This document shows positions 25,170-34,846 of a stretch of DNA of 64,000 nt, piece after piece. Where the stretch lies: positions 992,001-1,056,000 of the forward strand of contig BPUI01000001.1 in assembly GCA_019973575.1 (NCBI GenBank), given 5' to 3'. Numbering within the stretch: position 1 is the stretch's first letter; every line of letters begins with the position of its first letter. The DNA is from Gemmatimonadetes bacterium T265 (lineage in GTDB: Bacteria; Gemmatimonadota; Gemmatimonadetes; Gemmatimonadales; Gemmatimonadaceae). Below the pieces are notes generated by a model. It saw nothing but the letters and a program-made list of their open reading frames with translations. It was not told the DNA's origin and searched no databases. The translations under genes were made by a program, and so were the position numbers.

Positions 25170-28100
25170 ATGTCTGCTTCGCGCCGACGCTGGGCCGCCG
25201 CGCCCGTAGCCCTCGCTGCCGCCGCCGTCGCGGCCCCGCGCCTCGCCGCCCAGGTGACCACCACCGCCACCCTTGCCGGCCGCGTCACGACGACCGGCGC
25301 GGCGGCCGCCGGCCCCCCGCCCGCCGCGCAGGTCATCGCGGTACACCGCCCCTCGGGCACCACGTACCGGGCGACGGCGCGCGCCGACGGCCGCTTCGTC
25401 ATCCCCGGCATGCGCGTCGGCGGCCCGTACGCGGTCACCGTCCGCGCGCTCGGCTACGCGCCGTTCACGCGCGACGACATCGTCCTGCAGTTAGGCACCC
25501 AGGCCGACCTCGCCGTCGCGCTCAGCCCGACGGCGGCGCGGCTCAGCGCGGTCACGGTGGAGGCGGCGCCCACGGGCACGCTGAGCGCCGCGCGCACCGG
25601 GGCCGCGACGAGCGTCGGGCGCGCCGCGCTGCAGACCCTCCCGACGATCAGCCGCACGATCGGCGACTTCGTGCGCCTCACGCCGCAGGCCGTCGTGTCG
25701 GGGAGCCAGCTCTCGTTCGCGGGCCAAGACACGCGCTACAACAACATCCTCGTCGACGGGGCGTCGTTCAACAACTCGTTCGGGCTCCAGGGGCAGCCCG
25801 GCGCGCGCACCGGCGTCGCGCCCATCCCGATCGACGCGATCGACCAGATCCAGGTCAACATCGCGCCCTACGACGTGCGCCAGGGGAGCTTCACCGGGGC
25901 GAGCGTGAACACCGTCACGCGCTCGGGGACCAACAACCTCGAGGGCTCGGCGTACTTCTACACGCGGAACCAGAGCTACGTCGGCACCGTCGCCAACGGC
26001 CTCGCCTACAACCCGGGCACGTTCAAGTTCGGCCAGTTCGGAGCCCGGCTCGGCGGGCCGGTGCTGCAGAACCGCCTGTTCTTCTTCGCGAACTACGAGA
26101 CCGACCGGCTCACGCAGCCGGGCACCTCGTTCGTGCCCAACGCGGGCGGCCAGTCCGTCGGCGGCAACGTCACGCGCGTGCTGCAGGGCGACGTCACGCA
26201 GCTCCAGCAGTTCCTGCAGTCCAAGTTCAACTACAACACCGGCCCGGTCACCGGCTACAACTTCGCGACGCCCTCGGACCGGCTGCTCGCGAAGCTCGAC
26301 TTCAACGCCGACGACCACAACAAGCTCTCGCTCCGCTACACGCTGCTCAACTCGTCGGCCGACTTCCCCGAGTCCAACTCCAACTCGCTCGGCTTCGGCA
26401 ACCGGCAGGGGACGATCAACGCGCTCTCGTTCGCCAACTCGGGCTACACGATCAACGAGAACATCCGCTCGCTCGTCGGCGAGTGGAACTCGCAGATCGG
26501 CGGCGGCCGCATGGCGAACAACGTCATCGCCGGCTACACGACCAACGACGAGAGCCGCAGCTACAAGGGCGCGCTCTTCCCGACGGTCGACGTGCTCGAC
26601 CCGACCACGCAGACGACCTACCTGGCCTTCGGGTTCGAGCCGTTCACGCCCGACAACCAGCTGCGCTACAAGACGCTGCAGGCGCAGGACAACTTCTCGG
26701 TCTTCACCGACCGGCACGACCTCACGTTCGGCGCCGCGTACGAGCGCTTCCGCTCGGAGAACGTCTTCTTCCCGGGCTCGCAGAGCGTCTACGTCTACAA
26801 CTCGCTCGGCGACTTCTACGCCGACGCGCAGGGCTACCTCGACAACCCGGGCCGCACGACCTCGGCGGTGCCGGTGCGGCTGTTCCAGCTCCGCTACAAC
26901 AACATCCCCGGGCAGACCGAGCCGCTGCAGCCGCTCAAGGTCAACTCGTACTCGGCCTACGCGCAGGACGTCTGGCGCGCCGCGCGCGGACTGCAGCTGA
27001 CGTTAGGCCTGCGCGCGGACGTCCCGGTGTTCAGCCCGACGGGCTTCACCAACCCGCAGGCGAACGCGCTGACCTTCCGCGACGAGCACGGCGACGCGGT
27101 CCGGTACCAGACGCAGAAGCTCCCCGACGCCAACCTGCTCTTCTCGCCGCGGCTCGGCTTCAACTGGGACGTGACGTCGGACCGGTCGACGCAGCTGCGC
27201 GGCGGCACGGGGGTGTTCAGCGGGCGCCCGGCGTACGTGTGGATTTCGAACCAGGTCGGGCAGAACGGCATCCAGACGGGCTTCCAGCAGCTCGCCAACA
27301 CCTCCGCGCGGCCGTTCAACCCCAACCCGACGGCGTACGCGCCGGCGACGGTGACGGGCGCGCCGGCCGCGACGTACGAGGTCGACTACACCGACAAGGG
27401 GTTCCGCTTTCCGCAGCAGTGGCGGAGCAACCTCGCCGTCGACCAGCGCCTGCCGTTCGGCGTCGTCGGCACCGCGGAGGTGCTCTACGGGCGCGACGTG
27501 AACGGCGTGTACTACATCAACGCCAACCTGCCGGCGCCGCCGTCGGCGTTCACCGGGCCCGACGCGCGCCCGCGCTGGCTGTCGGCGACGCCGGGCGTCG
27601 ACGCGACGCGCCTCAACCCGAACATCACCGCGGCCTACGTGCTCAAGAACGAGAGCGTCGGCTACAACTACAACCTCTCGGGCTCGCTGGAGAAGAGCTT
27701 CCGCAACGGCCTCTTTGCGAAGGCCGGGTACAACTACGGCGTGTCGAAGAACACGGTCGACGCGGGCTCGATCGCCTCGGGTTCGTTCACCGGAAACGCG
27801 ATCTCGGGGAACCCGAATAACGCCCCGCTCGCCAACTCGGCGTACTACCCGGGATCGCGCTTCTTCGCGGCGCTCGCCTACCGCCGCGAGTACTTCCACT
27901 TCGGCGCGACGACGCTGTCGCTGTTCGCCGAGAACATCACGAGCGGCGTGGCGAGCTACACGATCGCGGGGGACATGAACGGCGACGGCGCGACGGGAAA
28001 CGACCTGGTCTACATCCCGCGCAACAGGACGGAGACGAACTTCGTGGCGATCGCCGCGACGTCGACCCGTCCGGGCTTCACGGTGCAGCAGCAGCAGGAC

Positions 28101-28490
28101 GCGTGGGCCGCGTTCATCAACCAGGACGGCTATCTGAGCAAGCACCGCGGGCAGTACGCCGAGCGCAACGCGGTCATCCTGCCGAAGGTCTTCCGCGCGG
28201 ACGCGAGCGTGGCGCAGGAGATCTTCCGCCCGGGCCTGGGCAAGCGGAACAGCGTGCAGGTGCGTCTCGACGCGTTCAACGTCGGGAACCTGATCAACAG
28301 CCGCTACGGCGTCGGCCGCCGCCTCGTGACGACGCAGCCGCTCGCCTACGCGGGCGCGGACGCGAACGGGGGGCCGCTGTACCGTCTGGCGGTCGTAAAC
28401 AACCAGCTGATCTCGGCCAGCACGCAGGGGTCGGCGAGCGTGACCGACGTGTACCGGTTGCAGCTGTCGTTGCGGTACTCGTTCCAGTAG
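25170..28490 (+). CDS. TonB-dependent outer-membrane receptor with carboxypeptidase-regulatory-like domain
   Basis: 1106 residues from the ATG at 25170, with AGGA 7-10 nt upstream and a signal peptide ending near RLAAQ. An N-terminal carboxypeptidase-regulatory-like beta domain (about 30-115, with GRVTTTG and FVIPGMRVGGPYAVTVRALGY) is followed by the plug (NILVDGASFNNSFG, IDQIQVNIAPYDVRQGSFTG, VNTVTRSGTNNLEGSAYFY) and a 22-strand-type barrel ending RLQLSLRYSFQ. These import large or scarce substrates using TonB energy. No SusD-like or enzyme gene adjoins it, so the substrate is unknown. A TonB-like gene is at 46051. Confidence 0.92.
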   Translation: MSASRRRWAAAPVALAAAAVAAPRLAAQVTTTATLAGRVTTTGAAAAGPPPAAQVIAVHRPSGTTYRATARADGRFVIPGMRVGGPYAVTVRALGYAPFTRDDIVLQLGTQADLAVALSPTAARLSAVTVEAAPTGTLSAARTGAATSVGRAALQTLPTISRTIGDFVRLTPQAVVSGSQLSFAGQDTRYNNILVDGASFNNSFGLQGQPGARTGVAPIPIDAIDQIQVNIAPYDVRQGSFTGASVNTVTRSGTNNLEGSAYFYTRNQSYVGTVANGLAYNPGTFKFGQFGARLGGPVLQNRLFFFANYETDRLTQPGTSFVPNAGGQSVGGNVTRVLQGDVTQLQQFLQSKFNYNTGPVTGYNFATPSDRLLAKLDFNADDHNKLSLRYTLLNSSADFPESNSNSLGFGNRQGTINALSFANSGYTINENIRSLVGEWNSQIGGGRMANNVIAGYTTNDESRSYKGALFPTVDVLDPTTQTTYLAFGFEPFTPDNQLRYKTLQAQDNFSVFTDRHDLTFGAAYERFRSENVFFPGSQSVYVYNSLGDFYADAQGYLDNPGRTTSAVPVRLFQLRYNNIPGQTEPLQPLKVNSYSAYAQDVWRAARGLQLTLGLRADVPVFSPTGFTNPQANALTFRDEHGDAVRYQTQKLPDANLLFSPRLGFNWDVTSDRSTQLRGGTGVFSGRPAYVWISNQVGQNGIQTGFQQLANTSARPFNPNPTAYAPATVTGAPAATYEVDYTDKGFRFPQQWRSNLAVDQRLPFGVVGTAEVLYGRDVNGVYYINANLPAPPSAFTGPDARPRWLSATPGVDATRLNPNITAAYVLKNESVGYNYNLSGSLEKSFRNGLFAKAGYNYGVSKNTVDAGSIASGSFTGNAISGNPNNAPLANSAYYPGSRFFAALAYRREYFHFGATTLSLFAENITSGVASYTIAGDMNGDGATGNDLVYIPRNRTETNFVAIAATSTRPGFTVQQQQDAWAAFINQDGYLSKHRGQYAERNAVILPKVFRADASVAQEIFRPGLGKRNSVQVRLDAFNVGNLINSRYGVGRRLVTTQPLAYAGADANGGPLYRLAVVNNQLISASTQGSASVTDVYRLQLSLRYSFQ

Positions 28491-28510
28491 GCGCGGGGCG
28501 GGCGGGGGCG

Positions 28511-31282
28511 TCAGCGCCGGGCCGCCCCGCACGCCGCCGCCGCCGCGCGCAGGTGGGCGGGCAGCGTGTCGCCCGGCGCGGCGCCCGCGGGCGCGGGGTG
28601 CCGGGCGAGGTAGGCGGCCAGCGCCCGCCGGGCGAGCGGGGCGGCGTGCCGGCAGTCGCCGCCGTCGCGCAGCAGCGCGCCTAACGCGTCGAGCGGCTGC
28701 GCGACCGGGTCCCACACGGGGACGCGCCGCGCCGCGAGCAGGCGGGCGGTCACGGCGAGCGCGTCCGCCTCGTGCCCCCGCTCGGCCTCGGCCGGGGCCA
28801 GGACCTCGCGTACCGTGTTCACGTCGGGGTTGTCGGGGCCGAGCAGCCGCGCGTACCCGGCGATCGCGCGGCGGTAGAAGTCGACCGCACCCGCGAAGTC
28901 GCCCTGCCGGGCGCGCAGGTCGCCGAGGGCGTACAGGGTGGCGGCGTGGTCGCGGCTCTCCGGCGCTGTTCGTTCGCGGACGCGGAGCACGTGCCGCAGG
29001 ATGCGATCGGCCTCGGCGTACGCGCCCGCCTCGATCAGGACGACGCCGAGCTCGTTCTCCACCTGCAGCAGGTGCGGGTGCTCGGCGGGGAGGCGCCGGC
29101 GCTGGATCGCGAGCGCCCGCCGGATGGCGCGTTCGGCCGGCGGGATGTGGTGGCCGTTACGCAGCGCGACGGAGAGGCGCATGTAGGCCAGCGCGACCGA
29201 GAGGTGCTCGGGCCCCTCCAGGCGCTCGCGGAGGGCGACGGCCTGCCGGGCGATCGTCGCCGCGCTGTCGGCGTCGCGCAGTTCGATGCGGACGGCGGCG
29301 AGCTGGTCGAGGGCGTCGGCGAGCGTGGGCCCGGGCGTGTCGGCCTCGGCCGCGATCACGGACTCGAGCAGGCGCGCGGCCTCGGCGAAGCGCCCCTGCA
29401 GGCGGCGCACGCCGCCGACCTGAAACAACGTGGCGTCCAGATCGGCGCGGCTGACCCGCAGCGCCTGGCGGATCGCGAGCGCCTGGGTCAGGAGCGTGTC
29501 GGCGCCGGTGAGATCCGTTTCGAGACGCCGGACGCTGCCGAGCTCGTAGAGGAGCGTGCCGAGTTCGGCATCGTGCGTGACGCCCGGGCCGATGAGCGCC
29601 CGACGGGCCGCGATGCCGCGGCGGAAGAGCGCGTCGGCGGCGGCGTAGCGGCCGAGGTTGCGCTGTACCATGCCCAGGGTGCCGAGCAGTTCGACGCGCG
29701 CGGCGGGCTGGCGGGCGAGCTCGCGTTCGATCCGCACGGCCCCGATCCCGAGCAGCGCGTCCGCCGCCCCGCCGGTCGGGGTCGCGGCCGGCCCGTTCGC
29801 GCCTGCCGCCGCGCGGGTCCCCGTCCGGTAGGGGTCGGCGTCCTGGAAGAGCGTGGCGACGAACCGGGTGACCTCGCGCGCCTTGGCCGCCTCGGCGGTC
29901 GCCCGCGCGAGCGCGGTGGCCGTGCGCGCCTGGGCCACCGCGAGCGCGGCGGCGGTGCCCGCGAGCAGCGCGACGGCGCCGGCCGCCGCGCCCACGCCCC
30001 ACCGGTTGCGGCGAACGAACAGCCGCGCGCGGTAGGCGGCGCCGTCCGGGCGCGCGCGCACCGGGAACCCCGTGCGCTGCCGGCGCAGGTCGTCGAGCAA
30101 CTCGGCCGCGGAGGCGTAGCGGCGCGCGGGGTCGGGGTCGAGCGCCGTGAGGACGATCGCGTCGAGGTCGCCGGCGAGCTGGCGGGTGAGCTGGGCGGGC
30201 GTGGCGCCGCGGGCGGCCGCGACCTCGGCGGGCGTTGCCGCGCCGCGCCGCGCGGCGCGGGCGGCCGCCGACGGCCGCGTCGGCAGCCGGTCGCCGGCGC
30301 CTAACGCACCGCGGCCGGGGCGGCTCCCGGCGAGCAACTCGTAGGCGATTACGCCTAACGCGTAGACGTCGGTCGCGGTGGTCACGGGCCCGCCGCCCGC
30401 CTGCTCCGGCGCGGCGTACTCCGGCGTCATCCACCGCACGCCGGCCTCGGTGAGCGGCGGCGCGGCGGGCGTGCCGTCGGCGGGCGTGTCGGGGCCGGGC
30501 GCGTCGGGGGCGAGGAGCTTGGCGATGCCGAAGTCGAGCAGCCGCACCTCGCCCGACGCGGTGACGAGGAGGTTGCCGGGCTTGAGGTCGCGGTGGACGA
30601 CGAGGTTGCGGTGGGCGAAGGCGACGGCCGCGCACGCCTGCTCGACGAGCCGGAGGCGGGCCGCGACGGGGAGCCGGTGCCGGTCGCAGTAGCGGTCGAT
30701 CGGCTCGCCGTCGACGTACTCCATCGCGAAGAACGGCGTGCCGTCGTCGGCCACGCCGGCGTCGAAGAGGCGGGCGATGTGGGGATGGTCGAGCCGGGCG
30801 AGCACGCGCTGCTCGACGCGGAAGCGCGCCACGCGGTCGGGCGCGGCGAGCCCGCCGCGCACGAGCTTGAGCGCGACGCGGCGCGCGACGTCGGGGCGTT
30901 CGGCGAGGTAGACGGTGCCCATGCCGCCGCGGCCGAGTTCGCGGAGGAGCCGGTAAACGCCGACCTGACGGCCGGCGCACGCGGTCGGGTCGGCGGCGTG
31001 CGGGTCGTCGGGCGCACCGCCGGTCCCGACGAGCGGCCCGAGCGCGGCCGGGAGGGCGCCGAGCGCGGCCGACGCGTGGGCGTCGGCGTCGAGCATGTGC
31101 TCGACCATCCGGCGCAGCGCGTCGTCGCCGGCGCAGGCGGCGGCGAGCGCGGCGGCGCGCGACGCCGGGGCGCGGTCGACGGCGTCGTAGAAGGCCGCCT
31201 GCGCGCGGCGCCAGCGCGCGGCCGTCAGCGCGTCGGGCGGGGGCGGGCCGAGGGGCGGCGCGTCGGGCGCGACGTTAGGCAC
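28511..31282 (-). CDS. Membrane-anchored Ser/Thr protein kinase with TPR tail
   Basis: 923 residues, GTG start lying inside the end of the upstream sigma-factor gene (8-nt overlap). A helical N-terminal region is followed by a Hanks-type kinase: GRGGMGTVY, ALKLV (Lys), HRDLKPGN (about 222-229) and LLDFGIAKLL, then WMTPEYAAPEQ. A single membrane helix (VGAAAGAVALLAGTAAALAV, about 430-450) separates it from a long periplasmic tetratricopeptide array (about 480-860). All catalytic residues are present. The pairing with an ECF sigma factor is common in Planctomycetota, Acidobacteriota and Gemmatimonadota. Confidence 0.93.
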   Translation of the reverse strand: MPNVAPDAPPLGPPPPDALTAARWRRAQAAFYDAVDRAPASRAAALAAACAGDDALRRMVEHMLDADAHASAALGALPAALGPLVGTGGAPDDPHAADPTACAGRQVGVYRLLRELGRGGMGTVYLAERPDVARRVALKLVRGGLAAPDRVARFRVEQRVLARLDHPHIARLFDAGVADDGTPFFAMEYVDGEPIDRYCDRHRLPVAARLRLVEQACAAVAFAHRNLVVHRDLKPGNLLVTASGEVRLLDFGIAKLLAPDAPGPDTPADGTPAAPPLTEAGVRWMTPEYAAPEQAGGGPVTTATDVYALGVIAYELLAGSRPGRGALGAGDRLPTRPSAAARAARRGAATPAEVAAARGATPAQLTRQLAGDLDAIVLTALDPDPARRYASAAELLDDLRRQRTGFPVRARPDGAAYRARLFVRRNRWGVGAAAGAVALLAGTAAALAVAQARTATALARATAEAAKAREVTRFVATLFQDADPYRTGTRAAAGANGPAATPTGGAADALLGIGAVRIERELARQPAARVELLGTLGMVQRNLGRYAAADALFRRGIAARRALIGPGVTHDAELGTLLYELGSVRRLETDLTGADTLLTQALAIRQALRVSRADLDATLFQVGGVRRLQGRFAEAARLLESVIAAEADTPGPTLADALDQLAAVRIELRDADSAATIARQAVALRERLEGPEHLSVALAYMRLSVALRNGHHIPPAERAIRRALAIQRRRLPAEHPHLLQVENELGVVLIEAGAYAEADRILRHVLRVRERTAPESRDHAATLYALGDLRARQGDFAGAVDFYRRAIAGYARLLGPDNPDVNTVREVLAPAEAERGHEADALAVTARLLAARRVPVWDPVAQPLDALGALLRDGGDCRHAAPLARRALAAYLARHPAPAGAAPGDTLPAHLRAAAAACGAARR

Positions 31283-31871
31283 CGGCGGCGTCGCCGAGCT
31301 GGGCGGCGATCCACGCGCGGGCGACGCGCCAGTCGCGCTTGACGGTCGGCGCGGAGACGCCGAGGACCGCGGCCGTCTCCTCGACCGAGAGGCCGGCGAA
31401 GAAGCGGTACTCGATGACGCGCGCCTGGCGCGGGTCGGCGGCCGCGAGCCGGTCGAGCGCCTCGTCGAGCGCGACGAGCCGCTCGGGGCGGAGCGGCGCG
31501 GCGACCGCGCCGGCGATGGCGTGGTCGTCGAGGGTGACGAGGAGGTCGGCGTTGCGCTTGGCGGCGAGCCGCTGGCGCGCGGCGTCGACGAGCACCTGGC
31601 GCATGGCGCGGGCGGCGACGGCGAAGAAGTGGGCGCGACTGCGCCACTCGACCGCGCCGCCCGGGACGAGCTTGAGGTAGGCCTCGTGGACGAGCGCGGT
31701 GCTGGAGAGCGTCGCGCCGGCGCGCGCGCGGCGCACCCAATGGGCGAGGCGGCGCAGCTCCTCGTAGACGAGGGCGAACACCGCGTCGAGCGCCTCGGCG
31801 TCGCCCGCGCCGGCCTCGTTGAGCAGGGCGGTCACGGTGCCCGGCGGGCCGCCGTCGGCCGGTGCCGTCAT
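31275..31871 (-). CDS. ECF-type RNA polymerase sigma factor
   Basis: 198 residues from the ATG at 31871. Region 2 has FALVYEELRRLAHWVRR and STALVHEAYLKL, and region 4 reads EYRFFAGLSVEETAAVLGVSAPTVKRDWRVARAWI (in part: FAGLSVEETAAVLGVSAPTV). The VHEAYLKLV and RDWRVARAWL-like blocks suit the TIGR02999-type subgroup, which typically adjoins Ser/Thr kinases and lacks a classical anti-sigma gene. The stop codon overlaps the kinase start, so the pair is co-translated; phosphorylation of the sigma factor or a partner is a plausible link but not shown. Confidence 0.9.
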   Translation of the reverse strand: MTAPADGGPPGTVTALLNEAGAGDAEALDAVFALVYEELRRLAHWVRRARAGATLSSTALVHEAYLKLVPGGAVEWRSRAHFFAVAARAMRQVLVDAARQRLAAKRNADLLVTLDDHAIAGAVAAPLRPERLVALDEALDRLAAADPRQARVIEYRFFAGLSVEETAAVLGVSAPTVKRDWRVARAWIAAQLGDAAGA

Positions 31872-32013
31872 CGGGGCGTCATCGCGGATGATCCCTGCCG
31901 GGCGGGTTTTGCGTAGGGTCCAACTGCCACAAGCGCGCGCCTGCACAACATGGACGCGCGGCTGTGGAAGTCAAACCCACCCCGCCCCGGCGCGCGCCGG
32001 GGCACCCGCCACC

Positions 32014-34449
32014 ATGCCCCGATTGATGCCCCTCTCGTTCCTGTCCTGCGGGCCGCGGACGCTCCGCGCCGCGTGGCGCGCCATCACGCGCGTCGTTAGC
32101 GGCGCGCTCGTGGTCGGCCTCGCGGCGTGCGCCGACCAGCCCACGGCCCCCACGACCGAGGCGGCGCCGGGCGCCTTGCGCCGCCTCGTCGTCAGTACGC
32201 CCCGGCAGTTCACGCAGGTGAGCGCCGGCTTTCTCCACACCTGCGCGGTGAACCCGGATGGCACCGTCACGTGCTGGGGAGACAACACCTACGGCCAGAC
32301 GACCGTGCCGGCCGGCCTGACTGGCGTCACGCAGGTGGACGCGGGCGACTACCACACGTGCGTCGTGACGAACGCCGGGGGGGTGGTCTGTTGGGGCGCC
32401 GTCGGTAGCGACGTCAACTCCGGCCAGACGACCGTGCCGACCGCCGCCCAGAGCGGGGTCACGCAGGTGAGCGCCGGCGCGTACCACACGTGCGCCGTGA
32501 CCGTCGCGGGCACGGTGATTTGCTGGGGCGCCAACGACTACGGGCAGACGGCCGTGCCCGCCGGTCTGACCGGCGTCACGCAGGTGAGTGCCGGGACGTC
32601 CGCGACCTGCGCCGTGACGGCCGCCGGCGGCGTGAGCTGTTGGGGCTACGCCATCGGCGTGCCGGCCGACCTGCCGCACCTCACGCAGGTGAGCGCCGGC
32701 AGGCTGTACGCCTGCGGCGTGACCACGGCCGGCGCGGCCGTCTGCTGGGGGTCTGTTTACGCGAACGACTACGGCGAGAAGATCGTGCCGGCCGCCGCCC
32801 AGAGCGGCGTCACTCAGGTGGGTGCGGGCTACACCCACAGCTGCGCGCTGACGGCGGCCGGCGGGGTCGTCTGCTGGGGCAATGACAACTACGGCGAGAC
32901 GGACGTCCCGCCCGCCGCGCAGAGCGGGGTCACGCAGCTGACCGTCGGCGCGTACCACACGTGCGCGCTCACGGCCGGGGGCACGGTCAGCTGCTGGGGC
33001 TACAACGGCAACTTCATGGGAGGCGGTCAGCTGAACGTGCCGGTCACGACGACGCACGTCGCCCCGAGCGCGACGTTCAACGCGCCGTCGTCGGCGACCG
33101 CGGGGCAGGCGTTCACGCTCGCGCTGACCGGCGCGCAGGTGCCCGGCCACCCCGAAGCCACCGCGTTCACCTACGCCTTCGACTGCGGGACGGGCAGCTA
33201 CGGCGCGGCGTCGAGCACGCCTAACGCGAGCTGCCCCGCCGCCGTCGCGGGCACGCTTGCCGTGCGTGGCAAAGTGATCGACCAGGACGGCGACTCCGCG
33301 TCCTACCTCGCCAGGGTGACCGTGGGTAAGGCCGCCCAGACGATCACCTTCACCACCGCCGCGCCGAGTCCGGCGTACGTCGGCACTTTCTACGCCGCGA
33401 CCGCCGCGGCTACGTCGGGCCGCCCGGTCACGCTCAGCTCCCGCACCCCCGCGACGTGCACGGTCGCGGCGGGCGCCACCTCCCCTGCGAGCGTTCGCTT
33501 CGCCGCGGCCGGGCCGTGTACGCTCGCGGCCGACCAGGGAGGTGACAGCACGTACGCGGCCGCGCCCACCGCGCTGCAGACCGTCACGGTCGCGCTCCGG
33601 TTGCAGACGATCACGTTCACCTCCACGCCGCCGAGCCCGGCGCGGGTGGGTGGGACGTACACGGTGAGTGCGGCGGTCAGCTCCGACTACGCGCCCACGT
33701 ACGCCTCCCTCACGCCCGCGACGTGCACGGTCGCGACCGCCTACGTCGGCGCGCCCACCGCCACCGTCGCGTTCACGGCGGCCGGCACGTGCACCGTCGC
33801 GGCGGACGAGACCGCGAGCGGCGCGTACGCCGCCGCCCCGGAGGTCACGCAGACGATCCCGGTCGTCGCGAGCTTCCCGGCCACGCCGGTGCTCGACGCC
33901 TTCACCCGCGCCGACGGCGCGCTCGGGAGTAACTGGGGCGGGTTCGCGGCCCCGCGCTTCTTCCGCGTCAGCCAACAGCACGGCGCCGTGGGCCTCGGCG
34001 GCGGCATCGGCTGGGCGCCGGCCGCGTTCGGCACGACGCAGGAGGCGTTCGTCACGCTGACGAGCCTCGGGGCGAACGGCGGCGCGGGCGCGCAGGGGCT
34101 GGTGCTCAAGGGGCAGGACCCGGAGAATCAGGCGCTCGGCGCGCTCACCGTGACCTACGCGCCCCAGCGCGGCACCGTCACCGTGGCCGCGGTCCACGCG
34201 CCGCCCGCGGCCGGCACGGCCTACCCCGCGCTCGCGGTGCGCTTCGCGGCGGGCGACCAGCTCGGGGCGCGGGCGACCGCGGCCGGGGTGGTCACCGTGT
34301 ACCGGAACGGCGCCCTCGTCGGCACCGTCACGCTGAGCGCGTCCGACCAGGCGTACTTCGCGGGCCGGGGCGGCTACATCGGCCTCGTCGACGTCGCGGC
34401 TCCCGGGGCCCTGTTCGACGACTTCGGCGGCGGCACCACGACGCCGTAG
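32014..34449 (+). CDS. RCC1-repeat lipoprotein with Ig-like and C-terminal lectin-like domains
   Basis: 811 residues. The ATG at 32014 begins a signal peptide with a lipobox (VVGLAAC). About eight RCC1-like repeats follow (residues 65-350), each near Q-V-x-A-G-x-x-HTCAVT-x-x-G-x-V-x-CWG-x-N-x-YGQT-x-VP, with conserved Cys pairs. Then come three beta-sandwich repeats with ATCTVA blocks (about 350-620) and a C-terminal domain opening VLDAFTRADGALGSNWGGF, as in concanavalin-like domains. It is probably an outer-surface binding or adhesion protein. It is divergent from the ECF sigma gene across a 140-nt gap. Confidence 0.85.
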   Translation: MPRLMPLSFLSCGPRTLRAAWRAITRVVSGALVVGLAACADQPTAPTTEAAPGALRRLVVSTPRQFTQVSAGFLHTCAVNPDGTVTCWGDNTYGQTTVPAGLTGVTQVDAGDYHTCVVTNAGGVVCWGAVGSDVNSGQTTVPTAAQSGVTQVSAGAYHTCAVTVAGTVICWGANDYGQTAVPAGLTGVTQVSAGTSATCAVTAAGGVSCWGYAIGVPADLPHLTQVSAGRLYACGVTTAGAAVCWGSVYANDYGEKIVPAAAQSGVTQVGAGYTHSCALTAAGGVVCWGNDNYGETDVPPAAQSGVTQLTVGAYHTCALTAGGTVSCWGYNGNFMGGGQLNVPVTTTHVAPSATFNAPSSATAGQAFTLALTGAQVPGHPEATAFTYAFDCGTGSYGAASSTPNASCPAAVAGTLAVRGKVIDQDGDSASYLARVTVGKAAQTITFTTAAPSPAYVGTFYAATAAATSGRPVTLSSRTPATCTVAAGATSPASVRFAAAGPCTLAADQGGDSTYAAAPTALQTVTVALRLQTITFTSTPPSPARVGGTYTVSAAVSSDYAPTYASLTPATCTVATAYVGAPTATVAFTAAGTCTVAADETASGAYAAAPEVTQTIPVVASFPATPVLDAFTRADGALGSNWGGFAAPRFFRVSQQHGAVGLGGGIGWAPAAFGTTQEAFVTLTSLGANGGAGAQGLVLKGQDPENQALGALTVTYAPQRGTVTVAAVHAPPAAGTAYPALAVRFAAGDQLGARATAAGVVTVYRNGALVGTVTLSASDQAYFAGRGGYIGLVDVAAPGALFDDFGGGTTTP

Positions 34450-34450
34450 C

Positions 34451-34473
34451 GGCGGCCGGCCCGCCCGGCCGCC
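34451..34473 (+). terminator. 9-bp hairpin after the RCC1 lipoprotein gene
   Basis: Bases 34451-34459 pair with 34465-34473 around CCCGC, starting 1 nt after the stop codon. No T-tract. The next 180 nt show nothing recognisable. Confidence 0.5.
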
Positions 34474-34654
34474 CCGCGCCCGGACGGCGCCCCCGCCCGC
34501 TCCAACGCCGCGGGTCGCCCGCTTCCGCAGGTCGGGCGGACGTCTACCTGTCGTGCGCGCGCAGCCGCGCGAAACACTCCGACGTCGTCGCGGACCGCGA
34601 GTGCGGCCTCGTGCGGCGGCGCGTCACGACGGCGCGGGTGGGTCGGAGGTACGG

Positions 34655-34708
34655 TTGTCCGGGCGCGGCGCGGCGAATATATCCCGGTATATCCGGACAG
34701 CATACCGG
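34655..34708 (+). promoter_or_regulatory. Promoter and operator-like palindromes upstream of the second VapBC pair
   Basis: TTGTCC (34655-34660) and TATATC (34678-34683) are 17 nt apart, the most AT-rich promoter-like site in the window. Overlapping its 3' side is an inverted repeat CCGGTAT/ATACCGG (34684-34690, 34702-34708) and a shorter ATATA/TATAT pair. VapB-type antitoxins bind such palindromes at their own promoter. The gene starts 138 nt downstream, after a dispersed repeat. Confidence 0.5.
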
Positions 34709-34736
34709 AGGTTGCGTTCGCATGTCGCGCGGGTGG

Positions 34737-34795
34737 CCCCGCTTCCGCGAGGGTGACGGCACGCCCCGTGTCGTCGTTCCCACGAAAGCGGGAAT
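34737..34795. repeat. REP-like inverted pair (TTCCCACGAAAGCGGGAA type)
   Basis: The right half (34768-34795) closely follows the dispersed bacterial repeat with TCCCGCGAAAGCGGGA core, itself a small hairpin. The left half (34737-34759) is an inverted, diverged copy. Together they lie in the leader of the VapBC pair. Only one such pair was seen. Confidence 0.6.
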
Positions 34796-34846
34796 CCATA
34801 GCCGCTCGACACAAGCGCAACTTGCGCCAGCCCGCGGAGAGCTCCG

